Below, piece by piece: positions 30,568 through 39,044 of a stretch of DNA of 64,000 nucleotides; positions within the stretch are counted from its first letter, which is position 1, and each line of letters starts with the position of its first letter. Position numbers and translations under genes: made by a program. The notes beneath the pieces were generated by a model. That model did not search any database, was not told the origin of the DNA, and was given only the letters and a program-made list of their open reading frames with translations. The stretch spans positions 2,112,386 through 2,176,385 of the forward strand of contig KI632513.1 of assembly GCA_000504425.1 (NCBI GenBank), written 5' to 3'. This DNA is from Rhodopseudomonas palustris JSC-3b. Lineage in GTDB: Bacteria > Pseudomonadota > Alphaproteobacteria > Rhizobiales > Xanthobacteraceae.

Positions 30568-30918
30568 ATGCGCGTTCCGACATTGATCGCAATACTTGCC
30601 GCTACGGTTGCGCTGGCTGGCTGCAATCAGAAATCCGGCGAGGTTGGCCCCAAGGGCGAGCCCGGCATCGCGGGTCCTCCGGGACCGCCCGGCCCTGCCG
30701 GCATCTCCGGTAGCAGCATCCGTACCGTGACCTCGGAAAGCTGCGCCGCCAATGGCTGCCCGACCAAATGCGCCGAGGATGAGACGCTGATCTCTGCCAT
30801 CTGTGTCGGCCCGACCAGCGCGAAATTCAGCGACAATCTGCAGATCGAAAACGGCACCCTCACCGCGCGTTGCGGCCCCAGCGCCGCCCGCACGATCGCA
30901 ACCTGCGCACGAAAATAA
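30568..30918 (+). CDS. Lipoprotein with collagen-like Gly-X-Y segment
   Basis: A 116-residue protein. A lipoprotein signal (LIAILAATVALAGC, lipobox LAGC with C19) is followed by a short collagen-like run of G-X-Y triplets (GEVGPKGEPGIAGPPGPPGP), then a cysteine-bearing globular part (ESCAANGCPTKCAEDETLIS). GAGAGG precedes the ATG at 30568; a longer upstream frame is unlikely. Probably anchored to a membrane facing the periplasm. The cysteines may form disulphides. The upstream gap 30252-30567 shows nothing recognisable. Confidence 0.75.
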   Translation: MRVPTLIAILAATVALAGCNQKSGEVGPKGEPGIAGPPGPPGPAGISGSSIRTVTSESCAANGCPTKCAEDETLISAICVGPTSAKFSDNLQIENGTLTARCGPSAARTIATCARK

Positions 30919-31138
30919 TCGCCGGACTGACATCAATGGAGATCGCACTGCGCGGTCTTCATTGATCGAGGCCTGCATTTTTCAAAGGATAACACTGTCC
31001 GGTTCTTGACGCCCCGTCACTACCCATGCACCAGTAATTGCAGCGAACGTCTGGAAAACCGGCCAATATTGCGGAGAATCGCGCACCATTTGATCTAGAT
31101 CAAACGATCAGGCTTCTGTCGGCGCCCTGTTCGCCGTC

Positions 31139-31360
31139 ATGGTTCATTTCATCTACCGATGTCCGCGTACCCGCATGAATGTTCAGGCCTGGCGGCAGGA
31201 TGACTGCCCCCCAGAGTCGAATGGCGAGTATGAGGCCGTCGAATGTCCGGCTTGCACCCGACTGCACTTTATCGATCGGGCGACCGGCAAGCTGCTTGGC
31301 GATCGCGGCGATGAAAGCGTGCGCATCGACCGCCAGATCGAGGCAAGATGGAAAGGATGA
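31139..31360 (+). CDS. Small cysteine-motif protein
   Basis: A 73-residue protein with HFIYRCP and CPACTRLHFIDRATGKLLG; the CPAC and preceding cysteines could form a zinc ribbon. Similar small proteins are common in Bradyrhizobium-type genomes. No function known. Confidence 0.6.
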   Translation: MVHFIYRCPRTRMNVQAWRQDDCPPESNGEYEAVECPACTRLHFIDRATGKLLGDRGDESVRIDRQIEARWKG

Positions 31361-31479
31361 CAACGTCGCAGCGGCACGCCGCTGGGATCGGGAGCAGACG
31401 CCACGGGAGCTTGTCGGGCGATCATCCACGGATGACCTAGATCAATTTTTGCGTGATCGCTGCAGCCTAGATAGAAGCA

Positions 31480-31671
31480 ATGTGGCAATCAATCGAAAGC
31501 GCTCCTTACGATCAGGACCTTGAGCTGGCTGTCATCGACGATGATGGCCCTCACGCTTTGGTCTTCCCGTGCCGGCGGACCAAGGAAGGTTGGGCCGATT
31601 CGAAGAGCGGCAAGCCCGTGGAAGTTCGCCCCACCCATTGGCGGGAATGGCGTCACCTGACTTACGGCTGA
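31480..31671 (+). CDS. Small hypothetical protein
   Basis: A 63-residue protein, MWQSIESAPYDQDLELAVID at the start and VRPTHWREWRHL at the end. The MWQ-IE-APYD opening is typical of a small family found in this group, some phage-associated. Function unknown. Confidence 0.65.
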   Translation: MWQSIESAPYDQDLELAVIDDDGPHALVFPCRRTKEGWADSKSGKPVEVRPTHWREWRHLTYG

Positions 31672-31947
31672 TGAAGGTGGCTGATTGAGGCGGCTGCGGA
31701 GGCATTCGGGGACAGTGGTGGCACTGCTCCCGGGGTACGACGGCAATCCCCGTTCACATCAAGACCTCGCGGCGGGATTTTGCTTCAGGGCGCAAAAGCC
31801 CATTTTCCGAAAAGCTTCAGGCTTTCCGACAAGGCTTTGTGACAGCGGTCGCGACAGGGGTTTGCGATAGGGCCTCGCGGCACCACCGAGCACCGCACCC
31901 TCAAGTCGCAGTTTCGGCTTTCAGTCCGCGCCGGTGAACGGCGTTAT

Positions 31948-32050
31948 AGCGTTTTCGAGCGAAGCGGATCCCGGTTCGCGTCAAGAAAACGCATCAGACC
32001 ACAAAGTCAGCGCTTCGGTTCTGATTTCGTCAGACCCGAAAAAGCTCTAG
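31948..32050. repeat. Dispersed repeat (family C), inverted copy
   Basis: Runs from AGCGTTTTCGAGCGAAGCGG to CCCGAAAAAGCTCTA, the inverted counterpart of 8222-8324. The 31672-32046 gap otherwise holds no supported gene. Confidence 0.75.
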
Positions 32051-32211
32051 GTGCGACTCTTTTCGGCCTTCTCGATCTTGATCAGACTCGCCAGAGTGGC
32101 TTCTTCCTGCGCCAGTAATTTCAGAATCGTCTGCCGCTTGCCGTCATCGATGTCGGTGGCGAGCAGCCTGCGATAGTGTTCGATATTCAGCCTAGCCACG
32201 CTCTTGTCCAT
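32047..32211 (-). CDS. Small hypothetical protein
   Basis: A 54-residue helical protein (MDKSVARLNIEHYRRLLATD, then LLAQEEATLASLIK). GAGG precedes the ATG at 32211. Its stop overlaps the edge of the family C repeat. Small helical proteins of this kind are frequent in related genomes; function unknown. Confidence 0.6.
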   Translation of the reverse strand: MDKSVARLNIEHYRRLLATDIDDGKRQTILKLLAQEEATLASLIKIEKAEKSRT

Positions 32212-32295
32212 TGCGAACAACCTCGTCGCTGCACTCGGCCTCCGGCTCCGCGCAAAGTGGGTGATGGCGGCGACATGATCGCGCACCAACCGCTG

Positions 32296-32637
32296 TCAAT
32301 TCGCAGCGTTGCCGGTCTTGTTTTTTGGTTTGGCAGAGGCCCGCGCGGGCTCCGCACCACGAACGTCGCCCCACGGATCGGACGATGCCTTGCTATCGGG
32401 GATCTTTCTCAGCGAGTCCCGATAGGCCTTCTCAGCAATTCGCTCCTGCTCGATTTCCTCGGCGGACTTGCTCTTCAGCTCAGGAATGAGATTGACGTTC
32501 GGCATCTGCGCCGCGGCAGAGCTCGCCAGCATCAAGCTGCCAACAAAACACCCGACCAATGATCCAAGCGCCGGCCGCAGAAGCACAGATCGCAGCCGCC
32601 GCTTGGGCACCGAGGGATCATGGGTTGACTGAGCCAT
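32296..32637 (-). CDS. Hypothetical secreted or membrane-anchored protein
   Basis: A 113-residue protein with a basic N-terminus, a hydrophobic segment ALGSLVGCFVGSLMLASSAA (signal peptide, probable cleavage after AAA), and a charged helical tail (KSKSAEEIEQERIAEKAYRD) ending in an A/K/P-rich stretch. GAGGAG lies before the ATG at 32637. Function unknown. Confidence 0.6.
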   Translation of the reverse strand: MAQSTHDPSVPKRRLRSVLLRPALGSLVGCFVGSLMLASSAAAQMPNVNLIPELKSKSAEEIEQERIAEKAYRDSLRKIPDSKASSDPWGDVRGAEPARASAKPKNKTGNAAN

Positions 32638-33234
32638 TGCCGTTCTCCTCACGCCTCGCATCTGCAGACCGCCTTGCTTGGCTGCAGATCAGCTCGACCG
32701 TGGCACGATCTTCGCAACTACAGATCGGATTGACTGCTGTTGCAGACGGTCACGGCAAGCCCCCGGACCATAGATCACTGTTGCTGCGGTTTTCAAGCTA
32801 CGGAGAGTTGATGCAGTTGGTCACGGCGTTACGCCGCAGGCATGGCTCAACTGATGGCCGGCCGGTCGCAGCTCAGCTTCCACCCCGCGGCAAAAGCTAT
32901 GCGCATGGTTGACGGCCATGAAACAACGCCGCGGCAACTGCAAAGCCGGGCCTTGCGGCTCACCCTCCGCCGCGCTCGTGCCGAGTGTCGCCGGTTCCGC
33001 GGGCGCGGATCGCGAGGCAAGTGATCCGACTGAAAGCGCGCCCAGTGCAGCAACGCCCCCGCCCTCGCTTGTTCCAAGCTACATGACTTGCGAGCCAAGG
33101 ACCGCGGCCGCGTGATCAGCAGAGAAGGAGAGCCGCGTTCCCGCTGCATCGCAATCAGATGATGCTTGTCATCGTATTGATGAAGCGCTGGCGTGCAGCA
33201 AGGCGGCCCGCGGCGCAGGAACATAGCCGCGGCG
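32638..33234. other. About 600 bp without a supported gene
   Basis: Open frames exist on both strands but show biased, low-complexity translations, no convincing ribosome sites and no recognisable domain. I see no repeat or RNA gene here. Confidence 0.5.
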
Positions 33235-33918
33235 TCAAACTCCCCAGGCAAGATCGTCCTCGGCGTTCTGTTCCGCCGCGACATGGCGAATGGCGCGCAG
33301 CAGTTGTTCCGGTGGCTGCGCGCCGGTCAAGGCGTAACGACGACCGAACACGAAGGTCGGCACGCCGGAAATGCCGCGCTCGGCGGCGTCCTTGGCCTGC
33401 GCGCTGACCAGCGCCACGTCGCGATCGCTGTCGAGCCACGCGCCGATCTGTTCCGCATCGAGCCCACAATCGGTCACGGCCTGTAGCAACACCTGGCGGT
33501 CGGTCAGATCGCCGCCATCGCGGAAATACAATTCCATCAGCCGTTGTTTCATGGCGGCTGCCGTGCCGGTGCCGCCGAGTTCTTCGGCCCAATGGATCAG
33601 CCGATGGCAATCAAGCGTGTTCGGTTGGCGCCGCACCAGTTCCGGCCGATAGCTCAGCCCTTCTGCCGCGGCTTCCTCGGCGATCCGGCCGGCGATCCGT
33701 TGATAGTCTTCGACCGAGCCGAATTTCGCGGTGAGATAGGCGTCGCGGTCCATGCCCGCAGCCGGCACCCAGGGATTGAGAAAGTACGGCCGCCAATGCA
33801 CCGTGACCGGCACATCGCCGAGCTGCTGTAGCGCGCGGTCGAGCCGCCTTTTGCCGATATAGCACCACGGGCACACCACGTCGGACACGACGTCGATACG
33901 GAGTGGTTTGACGATCAT
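33235..33918 (-). CDS. DsbA family oxidoreductase (FrnE-like)
   Basis: A 227-residue thioredoxin-fold protein with the active site C16-P-W-C19 in DVVCPWCYIGKRRL, an inserted helical domain, and the cis-proline loop SGVPTFVFGRRYALTGAQP. FrnE-type proteins lack a signal peptide and act in the cytoplasm as thiol oxidoreductases or isomerases. Length fits the family. The gene stands alone ahead of the SET-domain gene. Confidence 0.9.
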   Translation of the reverse strand: MIVKPLRIDVVSDVVCPWCYIGKRRLDRALQQLGDVPVTVHWRPYFLNPWVPAAGMDRDAYLTAKFGSVEDYQRIAGRIAEEAAAEGLSYRPELVRRQPNTLDCHRLIHWAEELGGTGTAAAMKQRLMELYFRDGGDLTDRQVLLQAVTDCGLDAEQIGAWLDSDRDVALVSAQAKDAAERGISGVPTFVFGRRYALTGAQPPEQLLRAIRHVAAEQNAEDDLAWGV

Positions 33919-34142
33919 CGCCTGTCCTCCCCTCAGCCAACGCTATCTTCGTCGCATTGCCGGGCGCTGCGCAAGAGTTGCGCGGCCTGGATCGAGATCA
34001 TTTGTGGGAAGCGATGATGAGCGCGCCCAAGCCGCGCCGCGCGCCGCGCCGCCATCCAGCTGGGGCCAGGACGGAGCACGCCAGCATGGCACGCGCGGGA
34101 GCAACGATGCCGCTGTGCAGCAACGGCGCAGCGCGGCGGCCG

Positions 34143-34985
34143 TTACGCTTTGCGCGTGCGCTTGCTGGCGGGGCGTTTGGCCTGCTTCGCCTTGGTGGCG
34201 GCTTTGGTGGCCGACTTAGCCTTCGCCTTGCTGGCGGTGGCGCGGGCCGTGACTTTGGACGCAGACTTGCTGACCGTCTTGGCCTTTGACTTGGCCTTGC
34301 TGACAGCCTTGGTCTTGGTCGCCGCCTTGCTCTTGCCAGCAGCGTTGGTCTTGCCGGCCTTGCTGTTGGCAGCTTTGGTCTTGGCCTTGTCGGCAGCGAC
34401 CTTCGTCTTGGCGTTGGTCTTGGTCTTGGTCTTGGTCTTGGTTTTGGTCTTGGTTTTGACCTTGTCGGCGACCGCGCCCTTGGCCTTCTTGGTCTTGGCG
34501 CTGCTGGCCTTGCCGGTCTTCGATTTGGCCTTGTCAGCGGCGCGCTCGGCCTTGGCCTCGGCGGCCTTCTTGGCGCGCTTCTTTTCGCAGGCGTCGCATT
34601 TGCAGCCGATCGGCTTCAAGAACGCCTTAAAATACTCAGTGCCGTAGTCGTAATTGATCTCGTCGCCGGGCTCGATCTTCTTGATCGCGCGGATCGTGAC
34701 CTTGCGCTTGCGGACATTGACGTCCGACTCCGCGTTCGGCTTGCAGGAATGGTTGATGTAGCGCGCGATGTTCTTGCGGATCGAGCCGTCGATGGTCCAG
34801 CGCTTGTTGATCTGGAACAGGTACTTGTTCTCGATCGCGTCGTGCTTCTCGTTATGCGCGTCCAGCAGCGGCCCAAAATAGCGGATGATCTTGGTGCCTT
34901 TTTTGATCGGCTTGGTGGCAAACAGGCCGAGCCCGGTACGGGAGCGACCGATGCGATACGGCTTGGACTCTGGAATCGGGGGCAT
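34143..34985 (-). CDS. SET-domain protein lysine methyltransferase with histone-H1-like tail
   Basis: A 280-residue protein in two parts. Residues 8-120 are a compact SET domain: RIGRSRTGLGLFATKPIKKG, the SAM-site RYINHSCKPNA (NHSC at 78-81), and the catalytic-tyrosine region EINYDYGTEYF. A post-SET zinc cluster C-x-C-xx-C follows at 128-133. Residues 134-280 are almost wholly K, A, T and S, like histone H1 or chlamydial Hc1, with a KT run coded by a GGTCTT hexamer repeat. SET enzymes methylate lysines; the tail should bind DNA (inference). Many relatives have SET proteins; the tail is the odd part. Confidence 0.88.
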   Translation of the reverse strand: MPPIPESKPYRIGRSRTGLGLFATKPIKKGTKIIRYFGPLLDAHNEKHDAIENKYLFQINKRWTIDGSIRKNIARYINHSCKPNAESDVNVRKRKVTIRAIKKIEPGDEINYDYGTEYFKAFLKPIGCKCDACEKKRAKKAAEAKAERAADKAKSKTGKASSAKTKKAKGAVADKVKTKTKTKTKTKTKTNAKTKVAADKAKTKAANSKAGKTNAAGKSKAATKTKAVSKAKSKAKTVSKSASKVTARATASKAKAKSATKAATKAKQAKRPASKRTRKA

Positions 34986-35103
34986 GTGCGGGACAAAGGC
35001 TTGGTGAGCAGAAAAGGCGGCGCGCGAACGCGCTCTTCTAGTGCGATTCCGCGCAAATGTCAGCGCATTCGCACGGGCACGCAGCGGCGAGCTGCCGCCA
35101 CGC

Positions 35104-35931
35104 TCAGGCCGGGGGCCGCAATGGCGCGGTCAGCACCGCGCCAAACAGCGTTTCGGCATCAACGCCAGGCGGCAGCCGCTGCAGGATTTCCGCGAGCCGG
35201 CCATCGAGCAGCAGCGTGGTATAGCCATGCACCAGCGACCAGGCGCGCACGATGCCGGCCGCCTGATCGAGCGACAGCGACTGGCTGTCGACCGCCTCGC
35301 GGCGCAGATCGCCGATGGTGCCGGTCAGCCCGGCAAAGGCGGCGTTGGTGGCATCGCGCAGCGCCGGCCGTTCCAGATCGAGCCGCTCGGTGCGAAACAT
35401 CAACAGATACATCGCCGGATGAGCGCGCGCATAAGCAAGATAGGCGCACGCCCGCGCCGCCGCTTGTTCGAGCGGCGTGGCTGCGCCCGCCGCGGCCGCC
35501 GCCATCGCCGCGTTGAACCGCGCAAAGCCGATCGCCGCCAGATCGCTGACCAGCCCGGTGAGATCGCCGAAATGATGGGTCGGCGCCGCGTGCGACACGC
35601 CGGCTTCCCGCGCGGTGGCGCGCAGCGTCAGCCCAGCAAGACCGTCGCGCTCCAAAATCCGTTCGGCCGCCACCAGCAAGGTCTCGCGCAGCGCGTGGTG
35701 ATGATAACGCGCCTCGGCGCGCCGCGCGCTGCTGCGCGCGCCCCGCAGCGACGTTTTCGGTGCCGCCGCCTTCTGCACAGCTTTGGATGCGGGGGCGGCT
35801 TTGGGCGCGGCTTTACGCGGCGCCTTCGTGGACGCCTTCTTGGACGCCTTCTTGGGAGCCTTTGCAGCTTTCTTGACCTTGGCCCGCGCCGCGGTTGCGT
35901 TGTCCCGTGCGGATGAACGTAGCTTGGCCAT
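35104..35931 (-). CDS. TetR family regulator with Lys/Ala-rich N-terminal tail
   Basis: A 275-residue regulator. Residues about 80-130 are a TetR helix-turn-helix (LLVAAERILERDGLAGLTLR, then ATAREAGVSHAAPTHHF), followed by a WHG-type ligand-binding part (YLAYARAHPAMYLLMFRTER). The first 75 residues are an added AK-rich tail (KVKKAAKAPKKASKKASTKA), unlike ordinary TetR proteins, which start at the HTH. It is divergent from the carotenoid oxygenase gene with an operator-like palindrome between them, so it probably controls that gene and itself. It lies next to the SET gene that carries a similar tail. Confidence 0.85.
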   Translation of the reverse strand: MAKLRSSARDNATAARAKVKKAAKAPKKASKKASTKAPRKAAPKAAPASKAVQKAAAPKTSLRGARSSARRAEARYHHHALRETLLVAAERILERDGLAGLTLRATAREAGVSHAAPTHHFGDLTGLVSDLAAIGFARFNAAMAAAAAGAATPLEQAAARACAYLAYARAHPAMYLLMFRTERLDLERPALRDATNAAFAGLTGTIGDLRREAVDSQSLSLDQAAGIVRAWSLVHGYTTLLLDGRLAEILQRLPPGVDAETLFGAVLTAPLRPPA

Positions 35932-35955
35932 TTCAGTTCCGGTTCACGATCATGA

Positions 35956-35982
35956 CACTGTCAAGTTATTACCTTGACGGTG
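35956..35982. promoter_or_regulatory. Operator-like palindrome of the TetR regulator
   Basis: CACTGTCAAG and CTTGACGGTG form an inverted repeat (one mismatch) around 7 bp. A related half-site GACAGCGTCAAG lies at 36008-36019, 16 bp before the oxygenase start. It sits in the divergent gap between the two genes. Confidence 0.6.
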
Positions 35983-36035
35983 CGGAGGTCCATTCCTAGC
36001 CTCACTAGACAGCGTCAAGATGGCGAGGCCGCGCG

Positions 36036-37442
36036 ATGTCGCAACGTCACAATCTGTCGTCGATCGACCGCAGCAATCTGGCACCCATTCCGATGGAATG
36101 CGACGCAGATTTTTTGCGCGTGTTCGGGGAACTGCCGCGCGAGCTGAACGGCACGCTGTATCGCAACGGCGCCAATCCGCAATTTGAAGCGCCGGGTGCG
36201 CATTGGTTCTTCGGCGACGGCATGCTGCATGCGTTCCGGATCGACAACGGCCGGGTCTCCTATCGCAACCGTTGGGTGCGCACGCCGAAATGGCTGGCAG
36301 AACACGACGCCGGCCGGCCGCTGTTCGGCGCTTTCAACCGCAAACTGCCGGACGCGCCGTCCTCGGTCACCGATGATGGCGGCGTCGCCAATACCAACGT
36401 GCTGTTTCACGCCGGCCGGCTATTGGCGCTGGAGGAAGGCCATCCACCAACCGAGATCGATCCCGATACGCTGGCAACGCGCGGTTATCACGATTATGGC
36501 GGCGCCATCGCCGGGCCGTTCACGGCGCATCCCAAGATCGATCCGGTGAGCGGCGAGATGCTGTTCTTCGGCTACAATGCCGGCGGCCCGCTGACCGCGC
36601 GCATGAGTTTTGGCGTGATCGACCGCGACGGCAAGGTCGCGCGCTTCGAGCATTTCAAGGCGCCGTTCGCGGCGATGGTGCACGATTTCATCGTCACCGC
36701 GCGCTATGTGCTGTTTCCGATCCTGCCGCTCACCGGCAGCCTGTGGCGCGCCTTTCTCGGCAAGCCGCCTTATGCCTGGGAACCCGGCAAAGGCGCTTAT
36801 GTCGGCGTGATGCCGCGGACCGGCTCGCCCAAAGACATTCGCTGGTTCCGCAGCGAAGCCTGCTTTGTGTTCCATGTGATGAATGCCTGGGACGATGGCG
36901 AGCGCATCATCGCCGACGTCATGCAATCCGAGCAGGCGCCGCTGTTTCCCGACGTCAACGGCCACCCGACCGATCCGGAGCGATCGCGCGCACGGCTGTG
37001 CCGCTGGACCTTCGACCTCGCCGCCAATAGCGATCGGTTCCACCGCGCCTATCTCGACGACACCACCGGCGAATTCCCGCGGATCGATGACCGCTTCACC
37101 GGGCTGCCGACCCGGCACGGCTGGTACGCCAGCGCCAACCCCACTTCGCAATTGCTCGGTGGTATGAACGGCCTGGTGCATGTCGATCATCACACCTCGA
37201 AACGCGCGCATTACCGCCTGCCCCCTGGCGATACCACGTCCGAGCCGGTGTTCGTGCCGCGCTCTGCCAATGCTGACGAAGGCGATGGCTGGTTGCTGGC
37301 GGTGCTATGGCGCGCGCGTGACAAGCGCAGCGATCTGGCGGTGTTCAATGCCACCGATCTCGCCAGCGGGCCGATCGCGCTGGTGCAGCTCGGCCACCGC
37401 ATTCCCGATGGCTTCCATGGCAATTGGGTGGCCGCGCGCTAA
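36036..37442 (+). CDS. Carotenoid oxygenase family protein
   Basis: A 468-residue seven-bladed propeller enzyme of the carotenoid/stilbene cleavage family. The four iron-binding histidines are visible: H165 (FTAHPK), H216 (MVHDF), H280 (FVFHVMNAW) and H461 (GFHGNW). The N-terminal GTLYRNGANPQF and WFFGDGMLHAF blocks are also present. Such enzymes split carotenoids to apocarotenals or retinal, or cleave stilbene-like compounds such as lignostilbene; the substrate cannot be told here. A TetR regulator is divergent. Confidence 0.93.
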   Translation: MSQRHNLSSIDRSNLAPIPMECDADFLRVFGELPRELNGTLYRNGANPQFEAPGAHWFFGDGMLHAFRIDNGRVSYRNRWVRTPKWLAEHDAGRPLFGAFNRKLPDAPSSVTDDGGVANTNVLFHAGRLLALEEGHPPTEIDPDTLATRGYHDYGGAIAGPFTAHPKIDPVSGEMLFFGYNAGGPLTARMSFGVIDRDGKVARFEHFKAPFAAMVHDFIVTARYVLFPILPLTGSLWRAFLGKPPYAWEPGKGAYVGVMPRTGSPKDIRWFRSEACFVFHVMNAWDDGERIIADVMQSEQAPLFPDVNGHPTDPERSRARLCRWTFDLAANSDRFHRAYLDDTTGEFPRIDDRFTGLPTRHGWYASANPTSQLLGGMNGLVHVDHHTSKRAHYRLPPGDTTSEPVFVPRSANADEGDGWLLAVLWRARDKRSDLAVFNATDLASGPIALVQLGHRIPDGFHGNWVAAR

Positions 37443-37746
37443 TCGCCGCGCGTGTCAGATGTTAGAGACAGCGCGGCTTCACATCAGCGGTCGGTTGTCA
37501 TGCGCTGTTAACAATCGCGTAGCAACGGCGCGCCGCGGTCGGAACAAGCACGGTCCTGCACTAGCTCATGGTTAGTCGTGGACTGATCGTCGCACACTCT
37601 TGACGTTTGCCATTTCCATCGCGCGATACCGTTTTAGCTACGGCTTTCGCTGCGACCGCTAAATTTTCTTGTTGCCGAACCCTGCGATGTATTATGAGGG
37701 ACGCCGATCCCGTGCCGGTCGCGCATGGGGCAATAGGGAGAGAGCA

Positions 37747-38043
37747 ATGTCCGTGGATGGCAACTGGAATATCACGATGAGCACGCCGATGGGCGATCGG
37801 CAGGCGACGCTGTCGCTGCAGAGCTCGGGCGGCACCTTGACCGGCACGCAGGCCGCTGATGGCGATTCCGGCGAGATCTTCGACGGCACCGTGAATGGCA
37901 ACGACGTGGCCTGGAAGCTGTCGATCACCAACCCGATGCCGCTGACGCTGGCCTTCAGTGGCAAGGTGGACGGCGACAACATGTCGGGCGAAATGGGCAT
38001 CGGCCCGATGGGCTCGTTCCCGTTCAAGGGCAGCCGCGCCTAA
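37747..38043 (+). CDS. Hypothetical protein, beta-rich
   Basis: A 98-residue protein with repeating strand-type segments (GNWNITMSTPMGDRQATLSL, GGTLTGTQAADG, NDVAWKLSITNPMPLTLAFS). The pattern resembles small lipocalin-like or calycin-like proteins in this group. GGGAG precedes the ATG. No signal peptide. The 304-bp gap before it shows no other feature. Confidence 0.7.
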   Translation: MSVDGNWNITMSTPMGDRQATLSLQSSGGTLTGTQAADGDSGEIFDGTVNGNDVAWKLSITNPMPLTLAFSGKVDGDNMSGEMGIGPMGSFPFKGSRA

Positions 38044-38077
38044 GCTGACCGGCGCGCGCTTTGAGCAGCGCGCCGCT

Positions 38078-38800
38078 TCAGTACCAGATCTGCATTGGCA
38101 GACCATGATCGTCCCGAGGCGGCTCGCCTCGGGGCACACACCGCTCCGAACGATCGCCGCGCCGCTCTGTTCGATCAAACGCAGCAAGATCACGCGCCGC
38201 CAGCGCACAGGCGCAGGCATCGAGCACATCATCGGCCTTGGCGCCGCTGCCAAGCCGAGCGTTTGCTAACCAATCATCGATTTGCACAACACCTGCGCCC
38301 ATCAACAGATCGCGGCGCAGCTTGAGGCCGTCGGCCGAGTGCTTAGACGGCAATGGCCGCGCGCCATTGAGGCGTCGGAACACCAGCTCCGGGTGGCTCT
38401 CGCGCAGATCGAGATCGCGGTGGCTGCGCACGAACTGATCGACCTCGATGATTTTGGGGCCGAGATGCCAGAGCTGTAGCGACACCCGCGTCTGGCCGCG
38501 CAGCGCTGCGGCTTGGTTGGCTTTGGCAAAATCCTGCGGATAGGCGAAGTCGCGCCACAGCCAGCGCCGCGCGCCGGAAAATACCCGGCTGCCATGGGGC
38601 CGCAGCAGCGCCCGCGCCTCACGATCGCAGGCGCGCTCGCCATCGTCACTGAGGCCGATCGGGATGTCGATCGCCGCGATGGTGAAGCGCTGCGATCGCA
38701 GCCAGCAAATGTCGGGAACAAAATCGATCGCGGCGCGGTCGCCATGAAGCGTGACGGCGACCCAGCCCTTGCGAAAACCATCAAGACCGATGGCGATCAT
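38078..38800 (-). CDS. DUF429 family protein (predicted RNase H-like)
   Basis: A 240-residue protein of the DUF429 family: GLDGFRKGWVAVTL at the start, AAIDIPIGLSDDGERACDRE, SRVFSGARRWLW, and RESHPELVFRRLNGA. The conserved acidic residues in these blocks resemble an RNase H-fold nuclease centre. No neighbours suggest a role. Biological function unknown. Confidence 0.8.
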   Translation of the reverse strand: MIAIGLDGFRKGWVAVTLHGDRAAIDFVPDICWLRSQRFTIAAIDIPIGLSDDGERACDREARALLRPHGSRVFSGARRWLWRDFAYPQDFAKANQAAALRGQTRVSLQLWHLGPKIIEVDQFVRSHRDLDLRESHPELVFRRLNGARPLPSKHSADGLKLRRDLLMGAGVVQIDDWLANARLGSGAKADDVLDACACALAARDLAAFDRTERRGDRSERCVPRGEPPRDDHGLPMQIWY

Positions 38801-38860
38801 CGCGCCGCCCTCGCACTCAAGAGGCGCGCCGTCTCATACCAGCGACCTCCATTGTGACCC

Positions 38861-38948
38861 GTCATGCCCGCGCTTGGCGCGGGTATCCACGTTTTCAAAT
38901 CGCCGCAGGATCAAAGGCGAGGTGGCCGGGACGAGCCCGGCCATGACG
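38861..38948. repeat. Dispersed palindromic repeat (family B)
   Basis: Third copy of the GTCATGCCCGCG...CGGCCATGAC hairpin, lying between the DUF429 and fumarase genes. Confidence 0.85.
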
Positions 38949-39044
38949 TGCGCAGTGGTTGCTATCATCCATCATTCCGGGGCGCTCACGAAGTGAGCGA
39001 ACCCGGAATCTGATCGCATCGATCTCAATAATTGAGATCGCGCA

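Noticed and set aside
32847-33284. Open frames between 32638 and 33234
   Set aside because: Arginine-rich shadow-like products with no start signals or domains.
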